The notes: generated by a model not told the origin, from the letters alone. A stretch of DNA of 64,000 nt from an uncultured Shimia sp. (GCF_947498095.1 NZ_CANMJE010000002.1:124001-188000); one strand, 5' to 3'; shown: positions 10,331 to 20,221, counted from the stretch's first letter. Numbers and translations: made by a program.

Positions 10331-10489
10331 TTTGCAGCAAGCATCTTTCGCGACGCCGCGTCAGATTATCGCAAAATATTTGCAGTACTGGCGCAAATTT
10401 GCCTGCAAAGTTTTGCAAAGCGCCCGATATTGTCGGAAAGACTTTGAAGTTTATGCATTTTTGCAAATCTGCAAATATTTCACTGCAAA
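10331..10489. promoter_or_regulatory. Cluster of TTTGCAAA-like operator sites upstream of prpE
   Basis: Within about 160 bp there are two exact TTTGCAAA octamers (10412-10419, 10460-10467), a GCAAATTTGC palindrome (10393-10402) and near matches TTTGCAGC (10331), ATCGCAAA (10368), TTTGCAGT (10379), CCTGCAAA (10402), TCTGCAAA (10468) and ACTGCAAA (10482). The same octamer occurs in the promoters of the ScfR regulator and pccB in this window. ScfR-family regulators (RamB, MccR, PccR) are known to bind TTTGCAAA-type sites. Binding here is inference. Confidence 0.65.
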
Positions 10490-10514
10490 ACTTAAGGGGG
10501 CCAGATTCGCCCCT

Positions 10515-10559
10515 CTTCATTTTGGTCAAAGTACTCCGGGGTGCGGGGCAGCGCCCCGC
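10515..10559 (-). repeat. Dispersed intergenic repeat, copy a
   Basis: Read on the minus strand just after the maeB stop codon: a hairpin (GCGGGGC, 3-nt loop, GCCCCGC; 10543-10559), then CCCCGGAGTAC followed by TTTGACCAAAATGAAG. It is one of seven related copies in the window and may act as the maeB 3' end. Confidence 0.7.
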
Positions 10560-10562
10560 GAC

Positions 10563-12842
10563 TTACCCGTAGTGCGCAACCGGCGTTCCGGCAATGGCCG
10601 CCATGTTCAGCAGACCGCGCGCGGTGGTCGACGGCGTCACGATATGCGCCCGGTTGCCCATTCCCATCAAAATGGGCCCAACCGGCAGGGCATCGGATTT
10701 GGTCTTGAGAATGTTGCGCACGGCAGAGGCCGCATCCGCGTGTCCAAAGATCAGCACATTGGCAGGACCGGACAGTCGGTTTTCCGGCAACAGGCTGATG
10801 CGGATGCTCTCATCCAATGCGGCGTCCACATTCATTTCGCCCTCGTATTCGAAATCTGTTTCTACCGCGTCCAGCATGGCAATCGCCTCGCGCAGACGCT
10901 TGCCCGAGCCTTCGGCCTGATTGCCGAACTGCGATTGCGAACAGAAGGCGATGCGGGGCTCCACCCCAAAGCGGCGCGCATGGCGGGCGGCCCCTTGTGC
11001 GATGATTGCCAATTGCTCAGGCGAGGGCAGGGACCAGACATGGGTATCGGCCAGGAACAGCGGGCCATCTTCCAGGATCATCAGCGACAGCGCACCGTGC
11101 GGGGTGTGCTCGTGGTCCCCCAGAACCTGATTGACGTAGTTCAGATGCCAGCGGTATTCGCCAAAGGTGCCGCAGATCAGGCTGTCAGCCTCGCCGCGAT
11201 GCACCATGACGGCGCCAATGGCCGTGGTGTTGGTGCGCATGATGGCTTTGGCCAGATCCGGCGTCACGCCACGGCGTTGCATGATCTCATGATAGGTGCC
11301 CCAATAGTCGCGATAACGAGGGTCGTTTTCGGGATTCACCACTTCGAAATCCGTATCGGGTCGGATTTTTAGACCAAAGCGTGCGCAGCGTTTCGCCATC
11401 ACGTCCGGGCGGCCAATCAAAATCGGGGTCTCGGTGGTTTCTTCCAGAATGGCCTGAGCGGCGCGCAGCACCTGCTCGTTCTCGCCCTCGGCAAAGACAA
11501 TCCGACGCTTGGCCGCCAATGCCGCCTCAAAGACCGGTTTCATCAGCAGGGCGGATTTGAACACCGACTGGTTCAGTTTCTGAACATAGGCTTTCAGGTC
11601 GTGGATTGGCCGCGTGGCGACACCGCTGTCCATTGCCGCCTTGGCGACCGAGGCCGACACCACGCCGACAAGGCGCGGGTCAAAGGGTTTGGGGATCAGG
11701 TATTCCGGGCCAAAGGTCAGTTGCTCGCCCTTATAGGCGGCGGCGGCCTCAGCGCTGGTGGTGGCGCGGGCCAGTTCGGCAATACCGTCGATGCAGGCGA
11801 GCTGCATCTCGTCATTGATCTCGGTTGCGCCTACGTCCAGCGCGCCCCGAAAGATAAAGGGAAAACACAGGACGTTGTTGACCTGGTTGGGGAAATCGCT
11901 GCGTCCAGTGGCCATGATCGCATCTGGGGCCACCTCACGTACAGCGTCGGGCATGATCTCGGGCGTTGGGTTGGCCAGCGCAAAGATAATCGGCTGCTTG
12001 GTCATCTTTGCGACCATCTCGGGCTTGAGAACACCCGGACCCGAAAGGCCCAGGAACATGTCTGCGCCATCAATCACATCATCCAACGTGCGGGGCACGG
12101 TGCCTTGTGCGTATTCCGCCTTTTGTGGCGTCATGTCCTTGGTGCGGCCCTCATAGACCAGCCCTTCGATGTCGCAGAGCCAGACGTTTTCCCGTCTGAC
12201 GCCCAGTTTCAGCAGCATATTGAGACAGGCAATGCCCGCCGCGCCGCCACCGGTGCTGACAATCTTGATATCTTCGAATTTTTTACCCGCCACGCGCAGC
12301 GCGTTGGTGGCCGCGGCGCCGACAACAATCGCGGTGCCGTGCTGATCGTCGTGAAACACCGGAATATTCATCCGTTCACGGCACAGTTTCTCGACGATAA
12401 AGCAATCCGGCGCCTTGATGTCTTCAAGGTTGATCGCGCCAAAGGTTGGCCCGAGGGAGCAAACGATATCGGCCAGTTTTTCTGGATCTTTTTCGTCCAC
12501 TTCAAGATCAAAACAGTCGATATTGGCGAATTTCTTGAACAGAACAGCCTTGCCTTCCATCACCGGTTTTGAGGCGAGGGCACCAATATTTCCAAGGCCC
12601 AAAACCGCCGTACCGTTTGAGACCACGGCCACAAGATTGCCGCGCGCGGTGTAGCGCGATGCACTGGACGCGTCCTCTTTGATTTCCAGACAGGCCTCGG
12701 CCACGCCCGGGCTATACGCGCGGCTCAGGTCGCGACCATTGGCCAGCGGCTTAGTTGCGCGGATCTCAAGTTTGCCGGGTTTTGGAAATTCATGATAATC
12801 CAGCGCGGCGTGACGGACGGTTTTTTTGGGGGTATCGGACAT
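10563..12842 (-). CDS. maeB: NADP-dependent malic enzyme with phosphotransacetylase domain
   Basis: The 759-aa protein combines an N-terminal malic enzyme domain (about residues 1-430; [31 protein letters not shown]) with a C-terminal phosphate acetyl/butyryltransferase-like domain (about 440-759) that usually acts as a regulatory acetyl-CoA sensor. It decarboxylates malate to pyruvate with NAD(P)H production. Length is typical of MaeB. It lies upstream of prpE on the same strand but is separated by 281 bp of regulatory sequence, so co-transcription is unlikely. An 18-bp inverted repeat lies 35 bp upstream of the start. Confidence 0.95.
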   Translation of the reverse strand: MSDTPKKTVRHAALDYHEFPKPGKLEIRATKPLANGRDLSRAYSPGVAEACLEIKEDASSASRYTARGNLVAVVSNGTAVLGLGNIGALASKPVMEGKAVLFKKFANIDCFDLEVDEKDPEKLADIVCSLGPTFGAINLEDIKAPDCFIVEKLCRERMNIPVFHDDQHGTAIVVGAAATNALRVAGKKFEDIKIVSTGGGAAGIACLNMLLKLGVRRENVWLCDIEGLVYEGRTKDMTPQKAEYAQGTVPRTLDDVIDGADMFLGLSGPGVLKPEMVAKMTKQPIIFALANPTPEIMPDAVREVAPDAIMATGRSDFPNQVNNVLCFPFIFRGALDVGATEINDEMQLACIDGIAELARATTSAEAAAAYKGEQLTFGPEYLIPKPFDPRLVGVVSASVAKAAMDSGVATRPIHDLKAYVQKLNQSVFKSALLMKPVFEAALAAKRRIVFAEGENEQVLRAAQAILEETTETPILIGRPDVMAKRCARFGLKIRPDTDFEVVNPENDPRYRDYWGTYHEIMQRRGVTPDLAKAIMRTNTTAIGAVMVHRGEADSLICGTFGEYRWHLNYVNQVLGDHEHTPHGALSLMILEDGPLFLADTHVWSLPSPEQLAIIAQGAARHARRFGVEPRIAFCSQSQFGNQAEGSGKRLREAIAMLDAVETDFEYEGEMNVDAALDESIRISLLPENRLSGPANVLIFGHADAASAVRNILKTKSDALPVGPILMGMGNRAHIVTPSTTARGLLNMAAIAGTPVAHYG

Positions 12843-12876
12843 GGGATTTGCTCGGATTCTGCTCTCGGTATCAGGT

Positions 12877-12894
12877 TAGTTTAGTGTTAAACTA
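12877..12894. promoter_or_regulatory. Inverted repeat upstream of maeB
   Basis: TAGTTTA-GTGT-TAAACTA is a perfect 7-bp inverted repeat in the AT-rich part of the 246-bp maeB/cdd intergenic region. Size and symmetry suit a dimeric repressor operator. The rest of this gap shows no other clear signal. Confidence 0.45.
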
Positions 12895-13088
12895 CTTATC
12901 TCGGAATGAAAATGGGGCGAATTGACTTTAGGTCAGGACCTCTTGCAACCCTTCGTTCAGAACCACAATCTCGGCGGGTGTCGATGTCCCAAAGACAGGG
13001 ACTTGCCCATGCGGTCTATCCGGGCAACGATACAGCATGACAGGGTCGCAAGCGAGTCCGCCCACCAACCCCGAACCCGGAGGTCTCT

Positions 13089-13481
13089 ATGAGCCTGCAA
13101 AAAGCCGCGCTGGCCGTTCGCGAAAACGCCTATGCCCCTTATTCCAACTTTAAGGTGGGGGCGGCCATCCTTGCCGCCGACGGAACCGTCTTTGCCGGGT
13201 GTAACGTGGAAAACATCGCTTACCCCGAAGGGACCTGCGCTGAAGCCGGGGCGATTGCAGCCATGATTGCGGCTGGTGAGACCCGCCTGACCGAAGTCTA
13301 TGTCGTCGCCGACAGCCCACATCCCGTCACGCCGTGCGGGGGATGTCGTCAGAAACTGTCCGAGTTCGGGACAGGCGACGTCACGGTGACCCTCGCCAAC
13401 CTTGAGGGTGTCGAAGAAAAGATGACTTTGGCAGACCTTTTGCCCGGCGCCTTTGGCGAGCACCACATGGAGAATACCTGA
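13089..13481 (+). CDS. cdd: Cytidine deaminase
   Basis: This is a 130-aa homotetrameric-type cytidine deaminase that converts cytidine/deoxycytidine to uridine/deoxyuridine. Zinc site and catalytic Glu are visible as CAEAGA and PCGGCRQ; NFKVGAA is the substrate-binding motif. A GGAGG site precedes the ATG. It is the first gene of a five-gene pyrimidine/purine nucleoside salvage operon; the deoA start lies 4 bp after its stop. Confidence 0.96.
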   Translation: MSLQKAALAVRENAYAPYSNFKVGAAILAADGTVFAGCNVENIAYPEGTCAEAGAIAAMIAAGETRLTEVYVVADSPHPVTPCGGCRQKLSEFGTGDVTVTLANLEGVEEKMTLADLLPGAFGEHHMENT

Positions 13482-13485
13482 CCTC

Positions 13486-14790
13486 ATGGACGCACGCGCT
13501 ATTATTGCCAAATTGCGCTTGGGAGAGGTGCCCAGTGCCGACGAATTAGCTTGGTTTGCCAACGGGCTGGCCGATGGGGTTGTGTCCGACGCTCAGGCCG
13601 GCGCCTTTGCAATGGCGGTCTGTCTGCGCGGATTAGGCGAAGAAGGCCGCGTTGCCCTGACCCTGGCCATGCGCGACAGCGGAGATCGCCTGACATGGGA
13701 CTTGCCGGGGCCTGCGCTCGACAAGCATTCCACAGGTGGCGTGGGCGATTGCGTCTCGCTTGTTCTGGCGCCTGCATTGGCGGCGGCAGGGGCTTATGTT
13801 CCGATGATTTCGGGGCGAGGTCTGGGGCATACAGGCGGCACGCTGGACAAGATGGAGGCCATCCCCGGCCTGCGCACCACGCTGTCCGAAGATCAGTTTC
13901 GCCAAATTGTCGACATTGCTGGGTGTGCGATCGTATCGGCCAGCGCAGAAATTGCGCCTGCAGACAAGCGCCTCTATGCGGTGCGCGATGTTACAGGCAC
14001 GGTCGAAAGCCTTGATCTGATCACCGCGTCGATCCTGTCAAAGAAATTGGCCGCGGGGCTGCATGGGCTGGTGCTGGATGTCAAACTGGGCTCGGGCGCG
14101 TTCATGAAAACACCGGAGGACGCGCGGGCGCTGGCAGATTCTCTGGTCACAACTGCAAACCTTGCGGGATGTCCGACCAGCGCGGTGATTTCTGATATGA
14201 ATCAACCTCTTGCGCCTGCTTTGGGCAATGCCTTGGAAGTATCGGAGTGCATGGAAGTCCTGACAGGGCGCAAGGGTGGCGCGCTGGCGGACCTGTCGAT
14301 TGCCTTGGGCGGTGTGTGCCTGGCGAACGCAGGACTGGCCTCGGATATTGAGGCCGGTACGACCAAGATGGTTGAGGTCCTGCAAAGCGGTGCCGCGGCC
14401 GAGCATTTTGGCCGAATGGTCGCCACGATGGGCGGGCCGGTGCAATTTGTTGAGAACTGGCAACGGTTTTTGCCCGAAGCCACGGTGATCCGTGAAGTGA
14501 CCGCCCCCGAAGCCGGCTACGTCACGGCAATGGACGGTGAAGCGCTGGGTCTGGCCGTGGTCGCATTGGGCGGCGGGCGTCAGGTCGAAAGCGATGTGAT
14601 TGATCCCTCGGTCGGCTTTTCTGACGTCGTGTCGCTGGGCGATAAGGTGCAAAAGGGCCAGCCTCTGCTGCGAGTACATGCAGCGCGTGAAGAACATGCC
14701 ACTGCCGCCGCCAGAACAGCGCTTGGTGCGATCCGTATCGGGGGCTCCGCTCCCGAAGTGCCACCGCTAATCCATGAAAGGATACGTTGA
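13486..14790 (+). CDS. deoA: Thymidine phosphorylase
   Basis: This 434-aa enzyme phosphorolyses thymidine/deoxyuridine to base plus 2-deoxyribose-1-phosphate. It has the phosphate-binding KHSTGGVGD motif and the family signature SGRGLGHTGGTLDKMEAI. The ATG at 13486 (MDARAIIAK) is chosen over the ORF track start because the extra 11 residues overlap cdd. It ends 1 bp inside deoB (TGATG). Confidence 0.96.
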   Translation: MDARAIIAKLRLGEVPSADELAWFANGLADGVVSDAQAGAFAMAVCLRGLGEEGRVALTLAMRDSGDRLTWDLPGPALDKHSTGGVGDCVSLVLAPALAAAGAYVPMISGRGLGHTGGTLDKMEAIPGLRTTLSEDQFRQIVDIAGCAIVSASAEIAPADKRLYAVRDVTGTVESLDLITASILSKKLAAGLHGLVLDVKLGSGAFMKTPEDARALADSLVTTANLAGCPTSAVISDMNQPLAPALGNALEVSECMEVLTGRKGGALADLSIALGGVCLANAGLASDIEAGTTKMVEVLQSGAAAEHFGRMVATMGGPVQFVENWQRFLPEATVIREVTAPEAGYVTAMDGEALGLAVVALGGGRQVESDVIDPSVGFSDVVSLGDKVQKGQPLLRVHAAREEHATAAARTALGAIRIGGSAPEVPPLIHERIR

Positions 14791-16001
14791 TGCCCCGCGC
14801 GTTCCTTGTCGTTATGGATTCCGTAGGCATTGGTGGCGCGCCGGACGCGGATCAGTTCTTTAACGGAGCCCGACCTGATACTGGCGCCAATACACTGGCC
14901 CATATCGCCCAAGGATGTGCCTCCGGCTTGGCCGAAGAGGGGCGCACCGGCCCTCTCAAATTGCCACATCTCGACGCGCTTGGCCTTGGGGTTGCGACGC
15001 GCCTTGCCAGTGGCGACAGGGTTCCGGGACTCGAGGCTGAACCGGTGAGGTTTTGGGCTGCCGCGACTGAACGCAGTGCGGGCAAGGACACCCCATCCGG
15101 GCATTGGGAACTCGCGGGTCTGCGGGTTCCATGGGATTGGACCTATTTTCCCGATGCTACACCGTCTTTCCCTGTGAGCCTGACAGACAAGGTTTGCGAA
15201 ATTGCTGGAACCACTGGTGTGTTGGGCAACTGTCATGCCTCGGGAACGCAGATTATTTCAGAGCTGGGCGCAGAACACGTCAAAACCGGTTTTCCCATCT
15301 GCTATACAAGTGCAGACAGTGTCTTTCAGATCGCCGCTCACGAAGATCATTTCGGCCTCGAGAGGCTCTTGTATTTGTGCAAATCTCTGGCGCCAACCTT
15401 GCATGACATGAAAGTCGGTCGCGTGATTGCGCGTCCCTTTGTGGGGGATGCGGAAAATGGCTTTAGCCGCACCACCAACCGCAAAGATTTTGCGATTGCG
15501 CCACCGGAACCGATCCTCACCAATTGGGTGCAAGGCGCAGGCCGCGCAGTGCATGGTGTGGGCAAGATCGGAGACATCTTTTCCATGACAGGGATCGATG
15601 ATTGCACAAAAGGTGCAGATGCCGACCTCATGATCTATCTGCATCGCCTCGTGGAAGACGCAGAAGACGGCAGCCTGACTTTCGCCAATTTCGTTGAGTT
15701 CGACAGTCTTTATGGCCATCGCCGGGATGTCTCTGGCTATGCCAGACATCTTGAATGGTTCGATGCCGAGATTGGTCAGGTTCTGTCGAAACTCAGGCCA
15801 GACGACCTGTTGCTCATCACCGCTGATCATGGCAATGACCCCTCCTGGAGTGGAACCGACCACACGCGCGAACGTGTGCCTGTGCTTTGCGCGGGCGCGG
15901 GATTTGGCAGTGCCGGTTTGATCGAAATGGTGGATGTCGCGGCCAGTGTGGCGGCGCATCTGGGCGTCCCATCACAGGGACTGGGAAAGAGTTTTTTGTG
16001 A
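14790..16001 (+). CDS. deoB: Phosphopentomutase
   Basis: This is a 403-aa alkaline-phosphatase-fold metalloenzyme that converts (deoxy)ribose-1-phosphate to the 5-phosphate. It has the metal ligand region VVMDSVGIGGAPDAD, the phosphorylated-Thr motif GKDTPSGHWE, and ITADHGNDPSWSGTDHTRE near the C-terminus. The start overlaps the deoA stop (TGATG) and the end overlaps add by 4 bp, so translation is coupled. Confidence 0.96.
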   Translation: MPRAFLVVMDSVGIGGAPDADQFFNGARPDTGANTLAHIAQGCASGLAEEGRTGPLKLPHLDALGLGVATRLASGDRVPGLEAEPVRFWAAATERSAGKDTPSGHWELAGLRVPWDWTYFPDATPSFPVSLTDKVCEIAGTTGVLGNCHASGTQIISELGAEHVKTGFPICYTSADSVFQIAAHEDHFGLERLLYLCKSLAPTLHDMKVGRVIARPFVGDAENGFSRTTNRKDFAIAPPEPILTNWVQGAGRAVHGVGKIGDIFSMTGIDDCTKGADADLMIYLHRLVEDAEDGSLTFANFVEFDSLYGHRRDVSGYARHLEWFDAEIGQVLSKLRPDDLLLITADHGNDPSWSGTDHTRERVPVLCAGAGFGSAGLIEMVDVAASVAAHLGVPSQGLGKSFL

Positions 16002-16984
16002 GCGTTGCAACCCTACCGAAAATCGAACTGCACCTGCACCACGAAGGCGCAGCCCCACCTGAATTCATTCGTCAGCTGGCTTTTGAAAAGAAAGCGGACC
16101 TTAGTCGCATCTTTAACGATGACGGCTCGTATGCATTTGAAAACTTTGTGCATTTTCTGCAAGTCTACGAGGCCGCGACCTCGGTTCTGCAAACACCGGA
16201 TGATTTCGCCCGCCTGACCCGCGCGATCCTTCAGGAAAGCGCGTCGCACGGCGTGGTCTATACCGAAAGCTTCCTCAGTCCTGATTTCTGCGGCGGCGGC
16301 GATGTGGCTGCGTGGAAAGAGTACCTGCACGCCATTCAGGAAGCCGCCGACAAGGCGGAACAGGATTTCGGCATCGTCCTGCGCGGCATCGTCACGCCGG
16401 TGCGCCATTTCGGCCCCGAGAAAGCCAAACGCGCAGCCCTTTGCGCCGCAGAGACGGCTGGCGACTGGATCGTCGGTCTGGGCATGGGCGGCGACGAGGG
16501 GCAGGGGCATCAGGGTGATTTCGCCTATGCCTTTGACATGGGCCGCGAGGTCGGGCTGCGGCTGACCACCCACGCGGGCGAATTTGGCGGTCCCGAAAGC
16601 GTTTGGGAAGCCATCCGCGACCTCAATGTCGAACGCATCGGCCACGGTGTGCGGGCCATCGAAGACCCCTCGTTGGTAAAAGAGTTGGCAGCGCGTCAGA
16701 TCACGCTGGAATGTTGCCCCGGATCGAACGTTTTCCTTGGCCTTTATCCGGATCTGCCCAGCCATCCGATCCAGCGTCTGCGCGACGCTGGAGTTATGGT
16801 GACGGTATCTACAGACGACCCGCCATTTTTTCATAACACCATGTCCCGCGAATATGACATGCTGGCCGAGGCCTTTGGCTGGAACGAAACCGATTTCCGC
16901 GCGCTGAATGCGACTGCGCTTGACGCGGCCTTCTGCGACGCTGACACAAAGACGCGCATAAAAGAGAAACTGGAGTCTGCCTGA
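15998..16984 (+). CDS. add: Adenosine deaminase
   Basis: This 328-aa protein deaminates adenosine/deoxyadenosine to inosine. The metal ligands and catalytic residues are visible: [10 protein letters not shown] near the N-terminus (usual form HLHLEG), TTHAGE, RIGHGV and STDDPPFF. I choose the GTG at 15998, which overlaps the deoB stop (GTGA); the ORF track start lies 37 codons upstream inside deoB. It is the fourth gene of the salvage operon. Confidence 0.93.
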   Translation: MSVATLPKIELHLHHEGAAPPEFIRQLAFEKKADLSRIFNDDGSYAFENFVHFLQVYEAATSVLQTPDDFARLTRAILQESASHGVVYTESFLSPDFCGGGDVAAWKEYLHAIQEAADKAEQDFGIVLRGIVTPVRHFGPEKAKRAALCAAETAGDWIVGLGMGGDEGQGHQGDFAYAFDMGREVGLRLTTHAGEFGGPESVWEAIRDLNVERIGHGVRAIEDPSLVKELAARQITLECCPGSNVFLGLYPDLPSHPIQRLRDAGVMVTVSTDDPPFFHNTMSREYDMLAEAFGWNETDFRALNATALDAAFCDADTKTRIKEKLESA

Positions 16985-17613
16985 TGGATCACCTGACCGT
17001 TGTCGATCACCCGCTGGTGCAACACAAACTGACGCTGATGCGCCGTACCGAAACCTCGACCGCCGAATTTCGCCGGCTGCTGCGCGAGATCAGCCAGTTG
17101 CTGGCCTATGAGGTGACACGCGAACTGCCAATGACCACCAAGCGTATTCAGACCCCTATGCAGGAAATGGACGCGCCCGTTCTGGATGGTCGCAAATTGG
17201 CCCTGGTCTCGATTCTGCGGGCCGGCAATGGATTGTTGGACGGCATGTTGGAATTGGTGCCTTCTGCGCGCGTCGGCTTTGTTGGCCTCTATCGAGACGA
17301 AGAAACGCTGGAACCTGTGCAGTATTACTTCAAGGCGCCCTCCGAGTTGGACGAGCGTCTCGTCATTGCAGTCGACCCGATGCTCGCGACCGGGAATTCT
17401 TCGGCCGCTGCGATTGATTTGCTGAAAGAAGCCGGTGCCAAAGACATCCGTTTCTTGTGTCTGCTGGCCGCCCCCGAAGGCGTTCAGCGCATGCAGGAAG
17501 CCCACCCAGATGTGCCGATTGTTACGGCCTCTTTGGACGAAAAACTAAACGAAAAGGGCTATATCATGCCGGGTCTTGGCGATGCCGGAGACCGGATGTT
17601 TGGCACCAAATAG
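16984..17613 (+). CDS. upp: Uracil phosphoribosyltransferase
   Basis: This 209-aa enzyme converts uracil plus PRPP to UMP, recovering the base released by the phosphorylase encoded upstream. It has the typical [14 protein letters not shown] segment and the PRPP-binding [14 protein letters not shown] loop; the length is normal. The start overlaps the add stop (TGATG). It is the last gene of the operon, followed by a stem-loop. Confidence 0.96.
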   Translation: MDHLTVVDHPLVQHKLTLMRRTETSTAEFRRLLREISQLLAYEVTRELPMTTKRIQTPMQEMDAPVLDGRKLALVSILRAGNGLLDGMLELVPSARVGFVGLYRDEETLEPVQYYFKAPSELDERLVIAVDPMLATGNSSAAAIDLLKEAGAKDIRFLCLLAAPEGVQRMQEAHPDVPIVTASLDEKLNEKGYIMPGLGDAGDRMFGTK

Positions 17614-17642
17614 CCGGTTTTACAGGTAATTTTCGCGTTCGG

Positions 17643-17665
17643 ACCGCCGTGGTTTTCACGGCGGT
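17643..17665 (+). terminator. Stem-loop after the nucleoside salvage operon
   Basis: ACCGCCGTG (17643-17651) pairs perfectly with CACGGCGGT (17657-17665) around a GTTTT loop, 30 bp after the upp stop codon. The T tract after it is weak (TTGG). Confidence 0.7.
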
Positions 17666-17759
17666 TTGGTCGCAAATTAGATGCAGATCTGCGTCTATGG
17701 ACTGTTTACTCATATAGGGTTTTGCGTCTAGACTGACCCCTACATCTTGTGGGGGCAAA

Positions 17760-19202
17760 ATGAAACTGACCAGAGTCATCGCGATCACCGTGGTCGCGGC
17801 ATCCTTGGGACTCGCGGCAAATGTGCATGCGCAATCCCTGAAAAATGTAGATACGCCGAACGAATTTCCGCCGACGTCCTACAAAGGCAAGCAATATGTG
17901 GACAGCAAAGGCTGTGTCTACATTCGCGCGGGAGTGGATGGCGCCACGACATGGGTGCCGCGTATGACGCGCGACCGCAAAGTAATTTGCGGTTACAAGC
18001 CGACCAACCCCAATGCCGCCCCCACGACGGCTTCGGCACAAAAACTGGACAAGAACGTCGTGTTTATCGAGCCGGCGGCAGCGCCAACGACGTCGGCTGT
18101 CGACAAGGTTTTTAAGCCTGCGGCAACCACACCATCGACCAGTACAACAACGGCCAAGCCCAAGGCCACGACGTCTACTCAGACGGCAACGACAACGACC
18201 GCAAAACGCAAGACGACAACCACTTCTTCGGCGGCCACCGCGTCTTCCACTCCGGTGCAAACAACCAAAACAACCAAACCAAAGAGTTCGACACCTTGGT
18301 GGAAGAAGCCTCCGAGCACCACAGCTGAGACAACACCGACAACGTCGACAACGGCCGCAAAACCCAAAACCACAACGGTTGCACCTGCGCCAACTGCACC
18401 AGCCCCTGCAACCACCACGGCCACGACAACAAGCAGCAGTCAGAAGCGGACTCTGGGCCAGACACCCCGGCAATCCGGCTACAATGCGCCGTGCCGTGGA
18501 GGCGTCGAAAGCAGCCAGACCGTGCGTTGTGGCCCGCAAAGCCAACTGCCGTACACACCGGGCACTGGTAACCCAACCACCGAACCACCGCGGATCATCT
18601 ACAAGCGCCAAGGCGCAAGCCTGGTCAGCTCTTACACGCCTGCGCCGGGAACGGTTGTGCGGGAAGGAGAGGTTGCCTCGAACGTGCGTGTCATCCCGCG
18701 CCACCTATATGAAAACCGTCAGTATGCCATGCGCGAAACACAGGTTCCTGCCGGTTACGTGCGGGTTTTTGACGATGGACGCCTAAACCCGCACCGCGCA
18801 GAGATGACCTTTGCGGGCAAAGCCGCGACCGATGCGATCTGGTCCCAAACCGTGCCACGCGAGACCTTGAGAAATCCGACCTCGGCAGCGGTGATTTCGA
18901 CGTCTGGGTCCACCTCAAACACGGCAACCCTGTCCACAAAAAACGCCCCGGCGGAAAAGTCCATTCGGCTTTCCGGTCAACGCTATGTTCAGGTGGCGAC
19001 TTACGCAGATAAGGCCGCTGCCCAAAGTGCGGCACGTCAGGTCCGTGCCTTGGGCATGCCGACAAAAATAGGCAAGTATGACATAGCTGGGCAGACTTAT
19101 CGTATTGTTTTGGCAGGACCTTTTTCAAACTCTGACAAGGCTGGCCGCGCCGCGACCAAAGCCCAGAACGCTGGGTATTCCGGTGCCTTTGTGCGCAACT
19201 AA
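17760..19202 (+). CDS. Secreted SPOR-domain protein with Thr/Pro/Lys-rich linker
   Basis: The 480-aa protein has a clear signal peptide (MKLTRVIAITVVAASLGLAANVHAQ), a short conserved N-domain (residues 26-80, PTSYKGKQYVDSKGCVY), a very long low-complexity linker (about 90-240) of Thr, Ala, Lys and Pro, a second conserved segment, and a C-terminal SPOR domain (about 405-480, RYVQVATYADKAAAQSAARQ). SPOR domains bind denuded peptidoglycan glycans at division septa, so this is probably a periplasmic septal or cell-wall protein. No partner gene is adjacent. Confidence 0.85.
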   Translation: MKLTRVIAITVVAASLGLAANVHAQSLKNVDTPNEFPPTSYKGKQYVDSKGCVYIRAGVDGATTWVPRMTRDRKVICGYKPTNPNAAPTTASAQKLDKNVVFIEPAAAPTTSAVDKVFKPAATTPSTSTTTAKPKATTSTQTATTTTAKRKTTTTSSAATASSTPVQTTKTTKPKSSTPWWKKPPSTTAETTPTTSTTAAKPKTTTVAPAPTAPAPATTTATTTSSSQKRTLGQTPRQSGYNAPCRGGVESSQTVRCGPQSQLPYTPGTGNPTTEPPRIIYKRQGASLVSSYTPAPGTVVREGEVASNVRVIPRHLYENRQYAMRETQVPAGYVRVFDDGRLNPHRAEMTFAGKAATDAIWSQTVPRETLRNPTSAAVISTSGSTSNTATLSTKNAPAEKSIRLSGQRYVQVATYADKAAAQSAARQVRALGMPTKIGKYDIAGQTYRIVLAGPFSNSDKAGRAATKAQNAGYSGAFVRN

Positions 19203-19210
19203 GCACGATT

Positions 19211-20221
19211 TTAACCGCGGCAGATACCCTGCAGCGCGACCCAATCACCATCACTGAGAACCGGACGGGGCGAGGTCAGAAACGGATCTGCTTCGATCAA
19301 CTGCAATGTCGTCTCGCCAGATGCATCCAGCGCGTAAGCGTAAGGTGATGACTTAACGTCCTTGTCTGAAAACGCGGTCAACAGGGTGTCCGGATCTTGC
19401 GGCACATGCGGCAACAACACCATTTCTTCGGCCCAGGTCCGGAGCAGATCATCGCTTAGCTCACCCGTGGTCAACAATCGAAAACTGGCACGCAAGCCAA
19501 GCCGTTCCAGCATTTGGCGTAACGGATCGACCTCGACGCGTTCAACCTGTTGCGCAATCACGTAGCCCGCCGCCACATCCGGCTCTTCATAGTCTTCGAT
19601 CACGGCGCGGTTCAGCAGGATGCTCCCACCGGGCAAGGCCAGCGTATCGCGCACGCCCCCTCGTACGACGATCAAAGCGCGTGCTTCAAGACGTTCAGTT
19701 AACCGCCCCAACGCCGGGCTCGCCAAAATGTCGGTACAGGGCTTTCCTGTCAGCCGTTCCAATTGTCCCAACAACGCCAGCCCGATCTCTTGGCGTTTGA
19801 CGTCTGGCACGACGGTCACGGTGTGCGTCAGCAAGGCTCCGGGCAACCAGAAGATCGCCAGTGCGGCAACACACAGGCTTGAGGTTACCAAGGTTACAAG
19901 CCGGAGACGGCCGGGGCGCGGGCGCCTGCGCCGGATCGCGGTGCGAAGTTGCTCGATGGCGTCGATCATTTGCGCTTCATCGCTGGAAATCTCAAGGATT
20001 TCGTCGGGATCACCATCGGGAAAGAAGATTGCTGGGCGTTCGCCTGGGTTTTCCCGCTCAAGGGCAGCCAAGGACCAATGCGCAAGGGGGCGATCCTGAA
20101 GATCGCTGATTGTCAGCGATGCGTCCCCGATTGAGACGATCACTTCGCGACGCTGCGCGTCAGCGCCCGCGCGCCACAACGCACTGGCTTCGATCCGATC
20201 ATATTTGTCTAGGGCGGTCAT
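19211..20221 (-). CDS. Membrane protein resembling an M48 peptidase that lacks HExxH
   Basis: The 336-aa protein has a cytoplasmic N-domain (about 1-105), a basic RRRRPRPGRLR stretch, one transmembrane helix (about 112-135) and an extracytoplasmic C-domain. The segment LALPGGSILLNRAVIEDYEE followed by AAGYVIAQQVERVEVDPL parallels the M48 pattern (ALPGG..V.RGLL...ELAAVLAHEIAHV), but the expected zinc-binding HExxH is replaced (AQQVE). I infer an inactive peptidase-like fold; alternatively it is an unrelated lineage-specific protein. Start 20221 (MTALDKYDR) replaces the extended ORF start. It converges with the SPOR gene, 8 bp apart. Confidence 0.7.
   Translation of the reverse strand: MTALDKYDRIEASALWRAGADAQRREVIVSIGDASLTISDLQDRPLAHWSLAALERENPGERPAIFFPDGDPDEILEISSDEAQMIDAIEQLRTAIRRRRPRPGRLRLVTLVTSSLCVAALAIFWLPGALLTHTVTVVPDVKRQEIGLALLGQLERLTGKPCTDILASPALGRLTERLEARALIVVRGGVRDTLALPGGSILLNRAVIEDYEEPDVAAGYVIAQQVERVEVDPLRQMLERLGLRASFRLLTTGELSDDLLRTWAEEMVLLPHVPQDPDTLLTAFSDKDVKSSPYAYALDASGETTLQLIEADPFLTSPRPVLSDGDWVALQGICRG

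Noticed and set aside
17706-18704. 332-aa minus-strand Arg/Cys-rich ORF
   Set aside because: It is the complement of the repetitive Thr-rich linker of the SPOR protein, so its odd composition is an artefact.
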